64,000 bases of DNA from Candidatus Kirkpatrickella diaphorinae (GTDB taxonomy: Bacteria; Pseudomonadota; Alphaproteobacteria; Acetobacterales; Acetobacteraceae): assembly GCF_025736875.1 (NCBI RefSeq), contig NZ_CP107052.1, positions 1,878,501-1,942,500 of the forward strand, in the 5' to 3' direction. The notes under the pieces were generated by a model. It searched no databases and was not told the DNA's origin. It was given only the letters and a program-made list of their open reading frames with translations. The translations under genes and the position numbers were made by a program. Positions 18,169 through 27,477 of this stretch are shown piece after piece (the stretch's first letter is position 1; each line of letters begins with the position of its first letter).

Positions 18169-18813
18169 TCACATGCGGTGAGATGTCGCGGACTCCATGA
18201 TGCCCGGGCGAAACCAAGAGTGCGGTTGACCTCGCAGAAGCTGAGACGTTTCAAAAAGCGGGAGCCCGATCACGGCGGACGGGCTTCCGGAAATAAAGCG
18301 AATGAAGCGTGCGGCCATTCCTTGCAAAGCGTAGCCACCTGCCTTGCCTTGCCAGTCTCCGGCGGCAATCAACGCCTCAATATGATGCGGCGTCAGGCAG
18401 GAGAAGGCGACTTTAGACGCCACCACACGGGAGGCGCATCGACCTTCCGTCAGGGCTTTCGAAGGGCGCATCGAAATGGCTGTGTAAACGGTATGACGAC
18501 GCCCGGAGAGAAGCGCCAGATATTCTCTTGCCTGTTGCGGGTTCTCAGCTTTCGGGAGAATGCGACGCCCGACAGCCACGATCGTATCCGCCGCCAGGAT
18601 CAAAGCGGGACGGTCAAGCTGGTCCGCGATGACTCGTGCTTTAGCCTCTGCAAGCCGGATAGCGCAGGCACGTGGAAGCTCACCTTTTAACGGTGTCTCA
18701 TCAAGTTCCGCCGGAAGGATCTCGTCCGGCGCCAGGCCGATCTGCCGCAGCAAGGCGACGCGCCGCGGCGAGGCGGAGGCGAGAATCAGGGCAGGATGTG
18801 GGGAGGTCGCCAC
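18169..18813 (-). CDS. maf: Maf-like nucleoside triphosphate pyrophosphatase
   Basis: House-cleaning enzyme that hydrolyses non-canonical or m7G/dTTP/UTP-type nucleotides to monophosphates, 214 residues. It opens with ILASASPRRVALLRQIGL, the Maf signature, and has LDETPLKGE, LAADTIVAVGRRIL and KAGGYALQGMAARFI, which contain the catalytic Asp and Lys. The start is GTG 18813, only 3 bases after the infA stop. The C-terminal about 20 residues extend beyond the usual end. It belongs to the infA-maf-RNase E/G-yacG order common in Alphaproteobacteria. Confidence 0.93.
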   Translation of the reverse strand: MATSPHPALILASASPRRVALLRQIGLAPDEILPAELDETPLKGELPRACAIRLAEAKARVIADQLDRPALILAADTIVAVGRRILPKAENPQQAREYLALLSGRRHTVYTAISMRPSKALTEGRCASRVVASKVAFSCLTPHHIEALIAAGDWQGKAGGYALQGMAARFIRFISGSPSAVIGLPLFETSQLLRGQPHSWFRPGIMESATSHRM

Positions 18814-18816
18814 GCG

Positions 18817-19035
18817 TCACTTAAAGCGGAACGTAATCCGACCTTTGGACAGATCATAAGGCGTCATTTCAACATTGACGCGGTCACCTGCCAGAACGCG
18901 GATGCGGTTTTTGCGCATTTTGCCGCTTGTATGGGCGAGGATCGTGTGCTCATTGTCTAAAGTGACGCGAAACATGGCATTTGGTAGAAGTTCAGTGACA
19001 GTTCCACTGAACTCGATCATATCTTCCTTCGACAT
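18817..19035 (-). CDS. infA: Translation initiation factor IF-1
   Basis: Ribosomal A-site factor for initiation, 72 residues, the standard size. It begins [19 protein letters not shown] and ends [13 protein letters not shown], covering the single S1-like OB fold. ATG 19035 follows AAGGGA. An in-frame extension to 19098 is not needed. It leads the maf, RNase E/G and yacG genes. Confidence 0.97.
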   Translation of the reverse strand: MSKEDMIEFSGTVTELLPNAMFRVTLDNEHTILAHTSGKMRKNRIRVLAGDRVNVEMTPYDLSKGRITFRFK

Positions 19036-19180
19036 TGTGTCCCTTGATACTCCATTCATGTTCTGTTCAGATGTCGCATAGTGCGACAGGCTGCTCAAGC
19101 GTATGTGCGAGTCCGCACGGCGCCGTCAAGCAAAACGGCCCGTTCATATAAATTTTGTCATGCCTCAAAGTTTGCCTGCG

Positions 19181-20470
19181 TCACTTCTGCAGGCGCAAAG
19201 CGATACTCTGTGCATGGGCGTCAAGCCCCTCTGCCCGCGCGAGGATTTCACCGGCAGGGCCGAGCTTCTGCAAACCGTCCTGCGCGGCGCCAATCGTGGT
19301 GGTGCGCTTCAGGAAATCATAGACGGAAAGCCCTGAAGCAAAGCGCGCGGTGCGATTTGTCGGCAGAACATGATTGGGCCCGCCAACATAATCGCCAATC
19401 GCTTCGGGACAATGCCGCCCGATAAACATGGCCCCGGCATGACGCACCTTGCGGGAAAACCCGTCCGCATCTTCAAACATGATTTCAAGATGCTCCGGCG
19501 CGATGTCATTGACGAGATTCGCGGCCTCATCCCAATCCGCGACCGTGATGATCGCGCCGAAATCCGCCCAGGAAGCACCCGCAATCTGACGGCGCGGCAG
19601 CGTCTCAAGCGCCTCTGCGACGGCGGCCTCAACATCCGCGGCAAATCGGGCGTCATTTGTGATGAGGATGGCCTGGGCGCGCTCATCATGTTCCGCCTGC
19701 GCCAGGAGGTCCATGGCGATGATCTCGGGACGATTATCCTTATCCGCGACAATGACGACTTCGGAAGGCCCGGCGATGGAGTCGATACCGACATGGCCGA
19801 ACACCTGACGTTTAGCCTCCGCGACATAAGCATTACCCGGCCCGACGATACGATCAACGGGGGGGATACGCTTTGTGCCGTAAGCGAGGGCGGCCACCGC
19901 CTGCGCCCCGCCAATGCCGTAAATTTCCTGCACGCCGCAAATATCGGCGGCGGCAAGGACGAGGGGATTGAGGTGGCCGTTCGGCATGGGGACACACATG
20001 GCGATGCGTTTCACCCCGGCGACCCATGCGGGCAAGGCGTTCATGAGGACGGAGGACGGATAGGCAGCCTTGCCACCCGGGACATACAGCCCGACCGCGT
20101 CCAGAGGTGTCCAGCGCAGGCCCAGTTCCAGACCGGCCTCATCCGTGTAAAGGATGTCCTGCGGCATCTGGCGCTCGTGAAATGAAATAATCCGCTCTTT
20201 CGCCAAAACCAGGGCGTCTTTTAAAGCGCCGGGCACTTGCGCGATGGCGTCGCGCCGCTGCTGATCGGTCAGGGCGATCGCGTCCGCATGTAATTCATGG
20301 CCATCGAACTGTGTGGTATAGGCCATGACGGCCTCGTCCCCACGGGCGCGGACATTATTGATAATGTCGCGCACAGGCGTGGAAACATCCTGCGCGTCAC
20401 TTTGCCGAACGGAAATCAACGTATCGAATTGTGAGCGGAATTGCGCATCCCGCGTGGAAAGTTTTTTCAC
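19181..20470 (-). CDS. hisD: Histidinol dehydrogenase
   Basis: NAD-dependent zinc enzyme that oxidises L-histidinol to histidine in the last two steps of the pathway, 429 residues. The family signature runs through IAGPSEVVIVADKDN (232-246), and the catalytic pair Glu326-His327 (APEHLEI) even keeps E. coli numbering. The ATG overlaps the hisG stop as ATGA, so hisG and hisD are translationally coupled. infA follows 145 bases later and may have its own promoter. Confidence 0.97.
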   Translation of the reverse strand: MKKLSTRDAQFRSQFDTLISVRQSDAQDVSTPVRDIINNVRARGDEAVMAYTTQFDGHELHADAIALTDQQRRDAIAQVPGALKDALVLAKERIISFHERQMPQDILYTDEAGLELGLRWTPLDAVGLYVPGGKAAYPSSVLMNALPAWVAGVKRIAMCVPMPNGHLNPLVLAAADICGVQEIYGIGGAQAVAALAYGTKRIPPVDRIVGPGNAYVAEAKRQVFGHVGIDSIAGPSEVVIVADKDNRPEIIAMDLLAQAEHDERAQAILITNDARFAADVEAAVAEALETLPRRQIAGASWADFGAIITVADWDEAANLVNDIAPEHLEIMFEDADGFSRKVRHAGAMFIGRHCPEAIGDYVGGPNHVLPTNRTARFASGLSVYDFLKRTTTIGAAQDGLQKLGPAGEILARAEGLDAHAQSIALRLQK

Positions 20471-21171
20471 TGGGTCTTATTCCGTAAAGCATCCCGGAAG
20501 CGGTCAATTAGCGCGGTCACTTCCTGCGGGCGCGTTTTCATGGCGACGCGGTTGACGATGAGACGCGATGAGACATGCGCGATCACCTCCGTCTCTTCAA
20601 GACCATTTGCCCGCAATGTCGCCCCTGTATCGACAAGGTCAACGATGGCGTGCGCCATGTTCAGGGACGGGGCGAGTTCCATCGCGCCATGAAGGTGCAC
20701 AATCTCGGCATTCATGCCGCGCTGCGCGAAATGCTGGCGGGCGATGGCAGGGTATTTAGTGGCGATGCGGATTTTGGAACTGGGGGCTTCTGCTGCCGTC
20801 GCGTGGTTTATACCCCGCGCGACGCTGATGCGACATTGACCGATCTCAAGATCAAGCGGTGCGTAGATCTCCGGATAATCAAATTCCATGAGAACATCCG
20901 AGCCACAGATGCCGATATCGGCCCCGCCATGCGCGACAAATGTCGCGACATCGAAGGAACGGACGCGGACAATGTCAATCCGCTTCTCTGTCGTGGGGAA
21001 ACGCAGGGCGCGCGTCGCTTCATCCGTCGGGCTGGGTGCTGCCAACAACCCTGAGAGATGGAGGAGCGGTTTCAGCGCCTTAAGAATGCGTCCTTTCGGC
21101 AAGGCGAGAATCATGCCCCTGCCATGCCGTCCCGATATGGCTGGCGCCAGAATTGTGTGATCATTCACCAT
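20467..21171 (-). CDS. hisG: ATP phosphoribosyltransferase catalytic subunit
   Basis: First enzyme of histidine synthesis, joining ATP and PRPP. About 234 residues, or 215 if the start is the ATG at 21114 (ILALPKGRILK follows at once). Motifs include the ALPKGRI N-terminus, GGADIGICGSDVLME and the PRPP loop EIVHL...DLVDTGATLRANGL. The length is that of the short-form HisG, which lacks the C-terminal regulatory domain and in known cases needs HisZ; no hisZ is in the window. It begins the hisG-hisD unit and is divergent from the flavin dehydrogenase genes. Confidence 0.95.
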   Translation of the reverse strand: MVNDHTILAPAISGRHGRGMILALPKGRILKALKPLLHLSGLLAAPSPTDEATRALRFPTTEKRIDIVRVRSFDVATFVAHGGADIGICGSDVLMEFDYPEIYAPLDLEIGQCRISVARGINHATAAEAPSSKIRIATKYPAIARQHFAQRGMNAEIVHLHGAMELAPSLNMAHAIVDLVDTGATLRANGLEETEVIAHVSSRLIVNRVAMKTRPQEVTALIDRFRDALRNKTQ

Positions 21172-21348
21172 TGCGGGCGAACGTTAACATTTTTCGGCCG
21201 TCAGACAAACAGATGTTCCAATCAGATGCGTAAAAACGGTGCTGCCCGGGCCGCGTTAATTCTCGTGCAACCATCGCCGCGACGGAGCGCTTGAATCTCC
21301 TCCTGCGCTGCAGGACGTTTCATTCATCCAGAATTGTTTTTATCCGAA

Positions 21349-21972
21349 ATGACCTCCACATACGAACAGCTTCTTAAATCAGACCGCATCTCCGCGCGCA
21401 CAAGGGACGCGCTTGAAGCCCGCGCGGCGTTCAAGGAACATCCCTACCGACCCCGACATCTCAGCGACCGCGCTTTTACCATCCTGGAGGCTTTGACAGC
21501 GGTCGTGCTGCCGCAAAAGTCATTATTAGGGCGTAAGGCACTCAATCTTGCCGCCCGAATCGATGCGCGACTCGGCGGGCCCGGCGATGGATGGCGCTTT
21601 GCCCATCTACCGCCGGACAGGCAGGCTTATGAACTGGCCCTCTGCGGCCTGGACGATGTCTGTCATGAGAAACTCGGCGTGCGTCTCAAGGACGCCGATA
21701 TTGAGATGATCCAGGTCCTGTTGAACGAAGTTGAAGCCGCCGCCATGGCCACGAAGGATCTTTCGGAGGATCACCTGCGACAATGGTTTTCCGATTTATG
21801 CGCGGATTGCGTGCAGATTTTCATCTCGCATCCGTCTGTTCAGGCGCAGCTTGGCATTGACGCGGTTTTCAATGGCGGGGACGGGCCGTTCCAGGGCTTT
21901 GAAATCATGGGTGCGGCGGGGTCAGCCCCATGGGAGCCACCAATACTCAACGCCCCGGAGACCGACGCATGA
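21349..21972 (+). CDS. Gluconate 2-dehydrogenase subunit 3-like small subunit
   Basis: About 207 residues, resembling the small (gamma) subunit of membrane flavin dehydrogenases for gluconate, glucose or fructose. The recognisable part is LSDRAFTILEALTAVVLPQ and the helical stretch to the C-terminus. Family members usually carry a twin-arginine signal that exports the partner flavoprotein; here the N-terminus (STYEQLLKSDRISARTRDAL) shows none. ATG 21349 is taken over a TTG at 21334; the ribosome site is weak. It overlaps the next gene by ATGA, so the two are made together. Confidence 0.78.
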   Translation: MTSTYEQLLKSDRISARTRDALEARAAFKEHPYRPRHLSDRAFTILEALTAVVLPQKSLLGRKALNLAARIDARLGGPGDGWRFAHLPPDRQAYELALCGLDDVCHEKLGVRLKDADIEMIQVLLNEVEAAAMATKDLSEDHLRQWFSDLCADCVQIFISHPSVQAQLGIDAVFNGGDGPFQGFEIMGAAGSAPWEPPILNAPETDA

Positions 21973-23495
21973 AGCGTTACCCGACAACGGAAACGGTCGA
22001 TGCCGTTATCGTCGGAACCGGCGCAGGTGGCGCCCCGATGATGGCCGTCCTCGCTGAGGCCGGATTATCCGTCGTCGCGCTTGAAGCGGGGAAATGGCAC
22101 GCGCCCGCCACCCACACACCGGATGAGGAGCAGGCCGGGGATATTTACTGGCTGGAGGAACGTCTCTCTGACGGTAAAAACCCGCAACCTTTCGGCGGAA
22201 ATAACAGTGGCACCGGGGTGGGCGGTTCAACGCTGCATTACGGGGCCTTCATGCCGCGCCTGGATGCCCGGGACATGACACTACACACGGAGACAGGTCA
22301 GGGGCGGGACTGGCCGATCCGATATGAGGCGCTTCTGCCTTATCTGATTAAAGTGGAAGAGGATATCGGCGTTTCCGGCCCCGCCTCTTATCCCTGGGAC
22401 CCGACGCGGCGCTACGCCTTCCCGCCGCCGCAACGCAATGAAGCGGCGCTGGCCATGATGCGTGGATGTCAGGCCATCGGGTTGAAGTCGGCAGATGGCC
22501 CCGTCGCCCTGATCACCGCGAAACAGGGGACACGCGAGGCCTGTGTCGGGTGCGGCGCATGTCATCAAGGTTGTCGCAATCAGGCGAAATCAAGCGCGGA
22601 TGTCACTTATATCCCGCGCGCCCTCGCGGCGGGCGCGGAGATCCGGGCGGAGTGTTTCGCCCATGACTTCAAACGTGACTCACAGGGGCGCATCACGGGC
22701 GTGATTTACCGGCAGGGCGGCAAAGACGTCATGCAACGCTGTCAGCGCGTGATCCTCTGTGCTGGCGCGGTGGAGACAGCGCGCCTTCTGCTGCATACGG
22801 GTCTGGCGAATCGGAGTGATCAGGTTGGGCGTAATTATATGGCCCACGTATCCACGCAGGTCTGGGGCACGGTGGATCACGTGACGCGGCCGAATAAAGG
22901 TTACCCCTCCCTTGCCATCACAGAGGATATGATCCGCCCGAAAGACGCCGATTTCGTTGGGGGCTATCTCATCCAGTCTCTCGGCATGATGCCCATGACG
23001 TGGGCGACAAACGTTGTGCGCGGGCGCGGTTATTGGGGGGAAAAACTGACGCGTTATTTACGGGACTATAATTATGCCATCGGACTGGGAGCGCATGGTG
23101 AGTGCCTGCCTTCACCCGATAATCGCGTGATATTGAGCAATGAAACCGGCCGGGCGGGAATGCCCAAGCCGCTGATCACCCTCTCCTATAGTTGCAACGA
23201 GAAGGCGCTGCACCGTCATGCCGGCTTATGGATGACGCGCATTGCTGAAGCCGCGGGCGCGCGGGATATCTGGACGAGTGAGCGCTCGGCCCACATGATG
23301 GGCACTTGCCGCATGGGGACGGACCCTGATGATGCCGTCGTGAATGCATGGGGGCGCAGCTTCGATATTGAAAATCTCTGGATTTCAGATCACTCGATCT
23401 TCCCGAGTGCGACCTGCGCCAATCCGGCCGCGCCGATCATGGCGTTGAGCTTGCGGGCGGCGGATAAAATTCTGGGGCGCGCGCCGCTGAACTGA
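21969..23495 (+). CDS. GMC-type FAD-dependent dehydrogenase with probable 3Fe-4S motif
   Basis: Large catalytic subunit of 508 residues. The FAD fold shows IVGTGAGGAPM (14-24), and NNSGTGVGGSTLHYGAF follows. The C-terminal GMC region has AHMMGTCRMG and PSATCANPAAPIMALSLRAAD. Cysteines 192, 195, 198 and 202 lie in one loop; the C-X5-C-X3-C set 192/198/202 equals the 3Fe-4S site of FAD glucose dehydrogenase. Such enzymes pass electrons to a cytochrome c subunit, but none is encoded next to it. Substrate is probably a sugar, sugar acid or polyol. Start follows the ATGA overlap with the small subunit. Confidence 0.85.
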   Translation: MKRYPTTETVDAVIVGTGAGGAPMMAVLAEAGLSVVALEAGKWHAPATHTPDEEQAGDIYWLEERLSDGKNPQPFGGNNSGTGVGGSTLHYGAFMPRLDARDMTLHTETGQGRDWPIRYEALLPYLIKVEEDIGVSGPASYPWDPTRRYAFPPPQRNEAALAMMRGCQAIGLKSADGPVALITAKQGTREACVGCGACHQGCRNQAKSSADVTYIPRALAAGAEIRAECFAHDFKRDSQGRITGVIYRQGGKDVMQRCQRVILCAGAVETARLLLHTGLANRSDQVGRNYMAHVSTQVWGTVDHVTRPNKGYPSLAITEDMIRPKDADFVGGYLIQSLGMMPMTWATNVVRGRGYWGEKLTRYLRDYNYAIGLGAHGECLPSPDNRVILSNETGRAGMPKPLITLSYSCNEKALHRHAGLWMTRIAEAAGARDIWTSERSAHMMGTCRMGTDPDDAVVNAWGRSFDIENLWISDHSIFPSATCANPAAPIMALSLRAADKILGRAPLN

Positions 23496-23543
23496 CACCG
23501 GCCTCAGCCCAAGCGTCGCGACGATAGTAAGCCATTGCCGCGC

Positions 23544-24812
23544 TTACGAGTCGCCGGTGATCCGGGCAATGTCCGCACCGATCGCGGCAAGTTTCTCATC
23601 GACTTTTTCATAGCCGCGATCGAGATGATAGACGCGGCTGACCGACGTTTCTCCCTCTGCCGCAAGACCTGCCAAAATTAAAGAGAAGGAAGCGCGCAGA
23701 TCCGTCGCCATGACGGGTGCCCCGGACAGGCGCGATACGCCCCGAATAATAGCGGAGGATTTATGCACATTAATGTGCGCGCCCATGCGATTAAGTTCTG
23801 GCACGTGCATAAAGCGATTTTCAAAAATCGTCTCGGTAATCATGGACGCACCTTCAGCGATGCTGAGCATGGCCATAAATTGCGCCTGCATATCGGTCGG
23901 GAAGCCGGGGAAGGGCTCCGTCATAATATCCACACCCCGCAAAGGTTGGTCACGGCGCACCCTGATGCCACCGGGCGCGGCGCTGACTTCAACGCCACAT
24001 TCCTCAAAGCTCTGGATTGCGGCGCCGAAATCCTGCAACTGCCCGCCGACCAGCAGCACGTCACCGCCCGTGATCCCTGCGGCGCAGGCATAAGTGCCGC
24101 ATTCAATGCGGTCCGGCATGATCGCATGTTCAGCCCCATGAAGCGCGTCGACACCGTCAATGATCAAACTCCCCGTGCCAAGCCCGGTTATCCGTGCGCC
24201 CATCCGATTGAGGCAGGTGGCAAGGTCACTGATTTCCGGCTCACGCGCGGCATTAATGATTTCAGTGCGGCCTTTCGCAAGCGTAGCGGCCATGAGGAGG
24301 TTTTCAGTTGCGCCGACGGAGGCGAATGGGAGGACGATTTTATCGCCTTGCAAACCTTTCGGGGCGGAAGCATGGATATAGCCGTTTTCGAGCGAGATTT
24401 TTGCCCCCATCGCCTCAAGGCCACGCAGATGCATGTCAACAGGCCGCGTCCCGATGGCGCACCCGCCGGGAAGCGACACGCGGGCCTTGCGCATGCGGGC
24501 GAGAAGCGGTCCGAGAACAAGGATCGAGGCCCGCATTTTGGAAACAATGTCATAAGGCGCTTCGATGGAGGTGACCTCACCCCCGATGGCGAGGACGCGC
24601 CCGGAATCATCCTGCGCAGTCACGTCAATACCGTGCTGTCTCAGCAATTGTGCCATCAGGCGGATATCAGCAATTTGCGGGACGTTGGACAATATCAGAC
24701 GTTCCGACGTCAGTAAGCCAGCCGCCATCAATTTCAGCCCCGCATTTTTTGCGCCGCTGATATGAATCTCGCCGGACAGGCGTTGGCCGCCTCGAATGAT
24801 AAACCGATCCAA
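23544..24812 (-). CDS. murA: UDP-N-acetylglucosamine 1-carboxyvinyltransferase
   Basis: First committed enzyme of peptidoglycan synthesis, transferring enolpyruvate from PEP to UDP-GlcNAc. About 422 residues from a TTG start at 24812, which is preceded by GGGAGA at 7 bases. From this start Lys22-Asn23 (GAKNAGLK) takes the E. coli position and the PEP-binding cysteine of [11 protein letters not shown] is residue 118 (E. coli 115). That Cys makes the enzyme fosfomycin-targetable in principle. A longer ATG-started frame to 24905 exists but adds 31 unlike residues. dcd lies upstream on the same strand. Confidence 0.95.
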   Translation of the reverse strand: MDRFIIRGGQRLSGEIHISGAKNAGLKLMAAGLLTSERLILSNVPQIADIRLMAQLLRQHGIDVTAQDDSGRVLAIGGEVTSIEAPYDIVSKMRASILVLGPLLARMRKARVSLPGGCAIGTRPVDMHLRGLEAMGAKISLENGYIHASAPKGLQGDKIVLPFASVGATENLLMAATLAKGRTEIINAAREPEISDLATCLNRMGARITGLGTGSLIIDGVDALHGAEHAIMPDRIECGTYACAAGITGGDVLLVGGQLQDFGAAIQSFEECGVEVSAAPGGIRVRRDQPLRGVDIMTEPFPGFPTDMQAQFMAMLSIAEGASMITETIFENRFMHVPELNRMGAHINVHKSSAIIRGVSRLSGAPVMATDLRASFSLILAGLAAEGETSVSRVYHLDRGYEKVDEKLAAIGADIARITGDS

Positions 24813-24979
24813 CGATATGTCTCCCGCACTTGATAACAAATAGCGATGCCGCCCTGGCAACGCGCCCGACGCATGATATTCAGGCGCACGGGGGCGAAAC
24901 ATCACTTTCTGACTGTTTGTCCCTGCGATGAACCGGTCAGTTCTGGCGTGAGTCTGACAGGTGCAAGGACATTCCGGTC

Positions 24980-25531
24980 CTATAATTTCGGGGTTGTAAC
25001 GCCTTTTTGCCCCATATATTTGCCAGCGCGATCCGCGTAACTTGTTTCACACGGCGATGCACCCTGGAAAAACAGGAACTGGCATATCCCCTCATTCGCA
25101 TAAATGCGCGCGGGTAATTTGGTTGTATTGCTGATTTCAATTGTCACCTGCCCCTCCCATTCCGGCTCAAGCGGTGTGACATTGACGATAATGCCGCACC
25201 GCGCATAGGTGGATTTACCGAGGCAGACGACGAGCACGTCGCGCGGGATGCGAAAATGCTCAACCGTATGGGCGAGGGCGAAGCTGTTGGGCGGAATGGT
25301 GATGTTGCCGCGTCGCGTGACGAAACTGTTTTCCGTAAAGTTTTTCGGATCAACCACGGCATTATCAACATCCGTAAAAATCTTGAAATCCTCACCAACA
25401 CGCGCATCATAACCATAAGATGACAGGCCGTAGGAAATCACCCCTTCGCGCTTCTGTGCCTCAACGAAAGGCGAGATCATGCCCTTCGTATTTGCCATTT
25501 CCCGTATCCAGCTATCAGGCATGATAGGCAT
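24980..25531 (-). CDS. dcd: dCTP deaminase
   Basis: Converts dCTP to dUTP, feeding dTTP synthesis; forms trimers. 183 residues, the usual alphaproteobacterial length. Motifs seen are [10 protein letters not shown], the [13 protein letters not shown] stretch and the catalytic region [23 protein letters not shown], ending [18 protein letters not shown] precedes the ATG at 10 bases. It precedes murA by 167 bases; about 5 kb of same-strand genes lie upstream. Confidence 0.96.
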   Translation of the reverse strand: MPIMPDSWIREMANTKGMISPFVEAQKREGVISYGLSSYGYDARVGEDFKIFTDVDNAVVDPKNFTENSFVTRRGNITIPPNSFALAHTVEHFRIPRDVLVVCLGKSTYARCGIIVNVTPLEPEWEGQVTIEISNTTKLPARIYANEGICQFLFFQGASPCETSYADRAGKYMGQKGVTTPKL

Positions 25532-25648
25532 TGGGGCGATCCTTTCCAGAGGCAGACAGGGCCAGGCCCTTCACGCAGGGGTAAATGAAAACGTAAAATC
25601 ATGATGGCCTATTTCGACCCGCGTCGCAATTCTTACGCTTCGATCACG

Positions 25649-25671
25649 CCCCGACTGTTTAAAACAGGGGG
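25649..25671 (-). terminator. Hairpin after the small gene at 25.7 kb
   Basis: CTGTTT-A-AAACAG is a perfect inner stem, extended by CCCC/GGGG with a two-base bulge. It lies between the 71-codon gene and dcd on the same strand. There is no T-run on the minus strand, so a terminator role is uncertain. Confidence 0.35.
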
Positions 25672-25699
25672 AAGCGGCAATGGCGGGACGGTGCACAAA

Positions 25700-25915
25700 T
25701 CACGACCCCGCCTGATGCGGCTCCCGCATTGAGGCGGGGTGCGGTACATCGCCGCTTTCCTCATCCTCCGGCGCTTTGGTCGCGCGGGCCCGCACCTGTT
25801 GCTTGCGTTTCCGCAGGTTGGCGCGCAGCGCCGCAGCCTCCCGCGCCAGGCGGGCCTCGCGATCAGAAGAAGCTTTTTGAGACAGAGCGGGCGATGGTTT
25901 CACCGGTTGGGTCAT
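25700..25915 (-). CDS. Small basic hypothetical protein (71 aa)
   Basis: Not recognised as a named family. The middle part is a charged helix (DREARLAREAAALRANLRKR) rich in Ala and Arg, followed by KQQVRARATK and a disordered acidic tail. No signal or membrane segment. The ATG overlaps the stop of the glycosyltransferase gene as ATGA, so it is expressed with it. The conserved NLRKRKQQ-like element is familiar from short alphaproteobacterial proteins of unknown role. Confidence 0.7.
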   Translation of the reverse strand: MTQPVKPSPALSQKASSDREARLAREAAALRANLRKRKQQVRARATKAPEDEESGDVPHPASMREPHQAGS

Positions 25916-27162
25916 GGCATTGATGTCGCGGCAAGAGATGAGAGCGGTGCGGAAGATGCGCGGCGCGGCGGCCAGGTTTCCTCCGGCGTCATCAGAGACT
26001 GAAGCAACATGGGCGCGAGCTCGGTATGAAGCAGCTCATCATAAACCGCAAGCGTCTGGGACTGCATGAGTGTCATCGTGTAATGCTGCATCACATTCTG
26101 CCGCGCCGTCGTCCGGATGTAAGCGCGACTATCCGCATCAATGTCGAGAAGAACATCAATCGCCTGTGCAAGGGCGGTTCTGTCATTGGGCGGGATGACC
26201 AGCCCCGTCTGCTCATCCAGCACGGTTTCCACCGCGCCGCCCTGACCGGAGACAATGACCGGGCAGCCCATGGCCTGCGCTTCAATAATGACGCGTCCAA
26301 AGGGTTCCGGCCGGAGAGAGGGCACAACAACCACATCCGCCATGGCATAAACTGCGGGCATATCGTCCTGCGTGCCGACGAACCGGATTTTCTCCTGAAG
26401 CCCATGCGCGTGGATACGGCTTTCCAGTTCCTTCACGAAGGGGCTGGTAGGTTCGGCAGGCCCGACAAAAACGCACTTCCATGGCAGGGCGCTTTTGAGC
26501 TTGGCCAGGGCTTCAACCAGCAGGAGCTGGCCTTTCCACCGTGTGAGCCGACCGGGCATCAGGATGATTTTTGCGTCCGGCGGCAGATCAAACCGGATCG
26601 CGAGATTTTGCACGCGCTGCCCGAGGAACTGATCCGGATCGAATCGCGCCACATCCACGCCGCGGTAAATCGTCCGTAACCTGTCATCACCGATTTTAAA
26701 TTCCTGCCGCATGCGTCGCGCAATGTAATCGCTGATGGCGATGACACGGTCACCACGGGTCAGGACCGAATTATAACGTTTCTTCCCCGGAAAACCGGAT
26801 TTATGGACGCCGTGCCAGGTGGTGACGAAAGGGATCTTGCACTTTTTTGCAGCGCCGAGCGCGGCCCAACTCGGCGCGCGGGAACGGGCATGGATGAGGT
26901 CCACCTTCTCCTTGCGGATAAGGGCGGTCAGGGCGCGCCGGTTGCGCCAGATTGCAAGGGGCGATTTGCGGCTGAGTGGAAGGGTGACATGCGTGATATT
27001 GAGGCGCTGTAATCGCGGGACGAGTCGCCCGCCTTCACTCGCTACAATCGGCCGCGCCCCCGCTTTCTGGATGGCGATGGCCATTTCAATCGTCCCACGT
27101 TCAACGCCGCCCATATCGAGGGCAGGCAGAACCTGAAGGATGGTCGGTTGAACGATCGTCAT
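25912..27162 (-). CDS. Glycosyltransferase family 4 (GT-B fold)
   Basis: Retaining glycosyltransferase of 416 residues, probably acting on lipopolysaccharide or exopolysaccharide at the cytoplasmic face. The N-terminal domain opens ILQVLPALDMGGVERGTIE, and the C-terminal donor domain has LMPGRLTRWKGQLLLVEAL, FVGTQDDMPAVYAMADVVV and the EX7E motif EPFGRVIIE. HARSRAPSWAALGA and TWHGVHK are typical of sugar-acceptor loops in this family. No membrane segment. It is followed by the overlapping 71-codon gene. Sugar and acceptor cannot be told. Confidence 0.9.
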   Translation of the reverse strand: MTIVQPTILQVLPALDMGGVERGTIEMAIAIQKAGARPIVASEGGRLVPRLQRLNITHVTLPLSRKSPLAIWRNRRALTALIRKEKVDLIHARSRAPSWAALGAAKKCKIPFVTTWHGVHKSGFPGKKRYNSVLTRGDRVIAISDYIARRMRQEFKIGDDRLRTIYRGVDVARFDPDQFLGQRVQNLAIRFDLPPDAKIILMPGRLTRWKGQLLLVEALAKLKSALPWKCVFVGPAEPTSPFVKELESRIHAHGLQEKIRFVGTQDDMPAVYAMADVVVVPSLRPEPFGRVIIEAQAMGCPVIVSGQGGAVETVLDEQTGLVIPPNDRTALAQAIDVLLDIDADSRAYIRTTARQNVMQHYTMTLMQSQTLAVYDELLHTELAPMLLQSLMTPEETWPPRRASSAPLSSLAATSMP

Positions 27163-27477
27163 GATGACGAGGTTAAACCGCGAATGGATGAAGATCGCAA
27201 GATAGGGAAGTGACAGTCTTCATGCGGGACAGTTGACTCATCTGACTCTGACCTTGGCTAAAAGAGTTCATGCGCGTTACCTGAAGAGACGGCGCGCATT
27301 GTCAGGATATCACCACACCTGCCCGCCCGGAACTTGCAATGTCCATCAATTATTCTGTCATCTCCAGTTTTCTTTTTGACGTGTAGCGTTTCAAAGGGTT
27401 CCGCTTTCGGGGCGGGATGGTGGCGCTTATGGCGCTGTCAGCACCTCGGCCAATCGCCCTCACAGGGCGCGTCCTCC
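27163..27477. other. Intergenic region, 315 bases
   Basis: It lies between the glycosyltransferase start and the end of the lipoprotein gene, both on the minus strand. At 27455-27469 a 6-bp hairpin CGCCCT-CAC-AGGGCG follows the lipoprotein stop and may end its transcript. The rest (27200-27440) should hold the glycosyltransferase promoter; I see no clear box and no coding frame I would trust. Confidence 0.5.
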
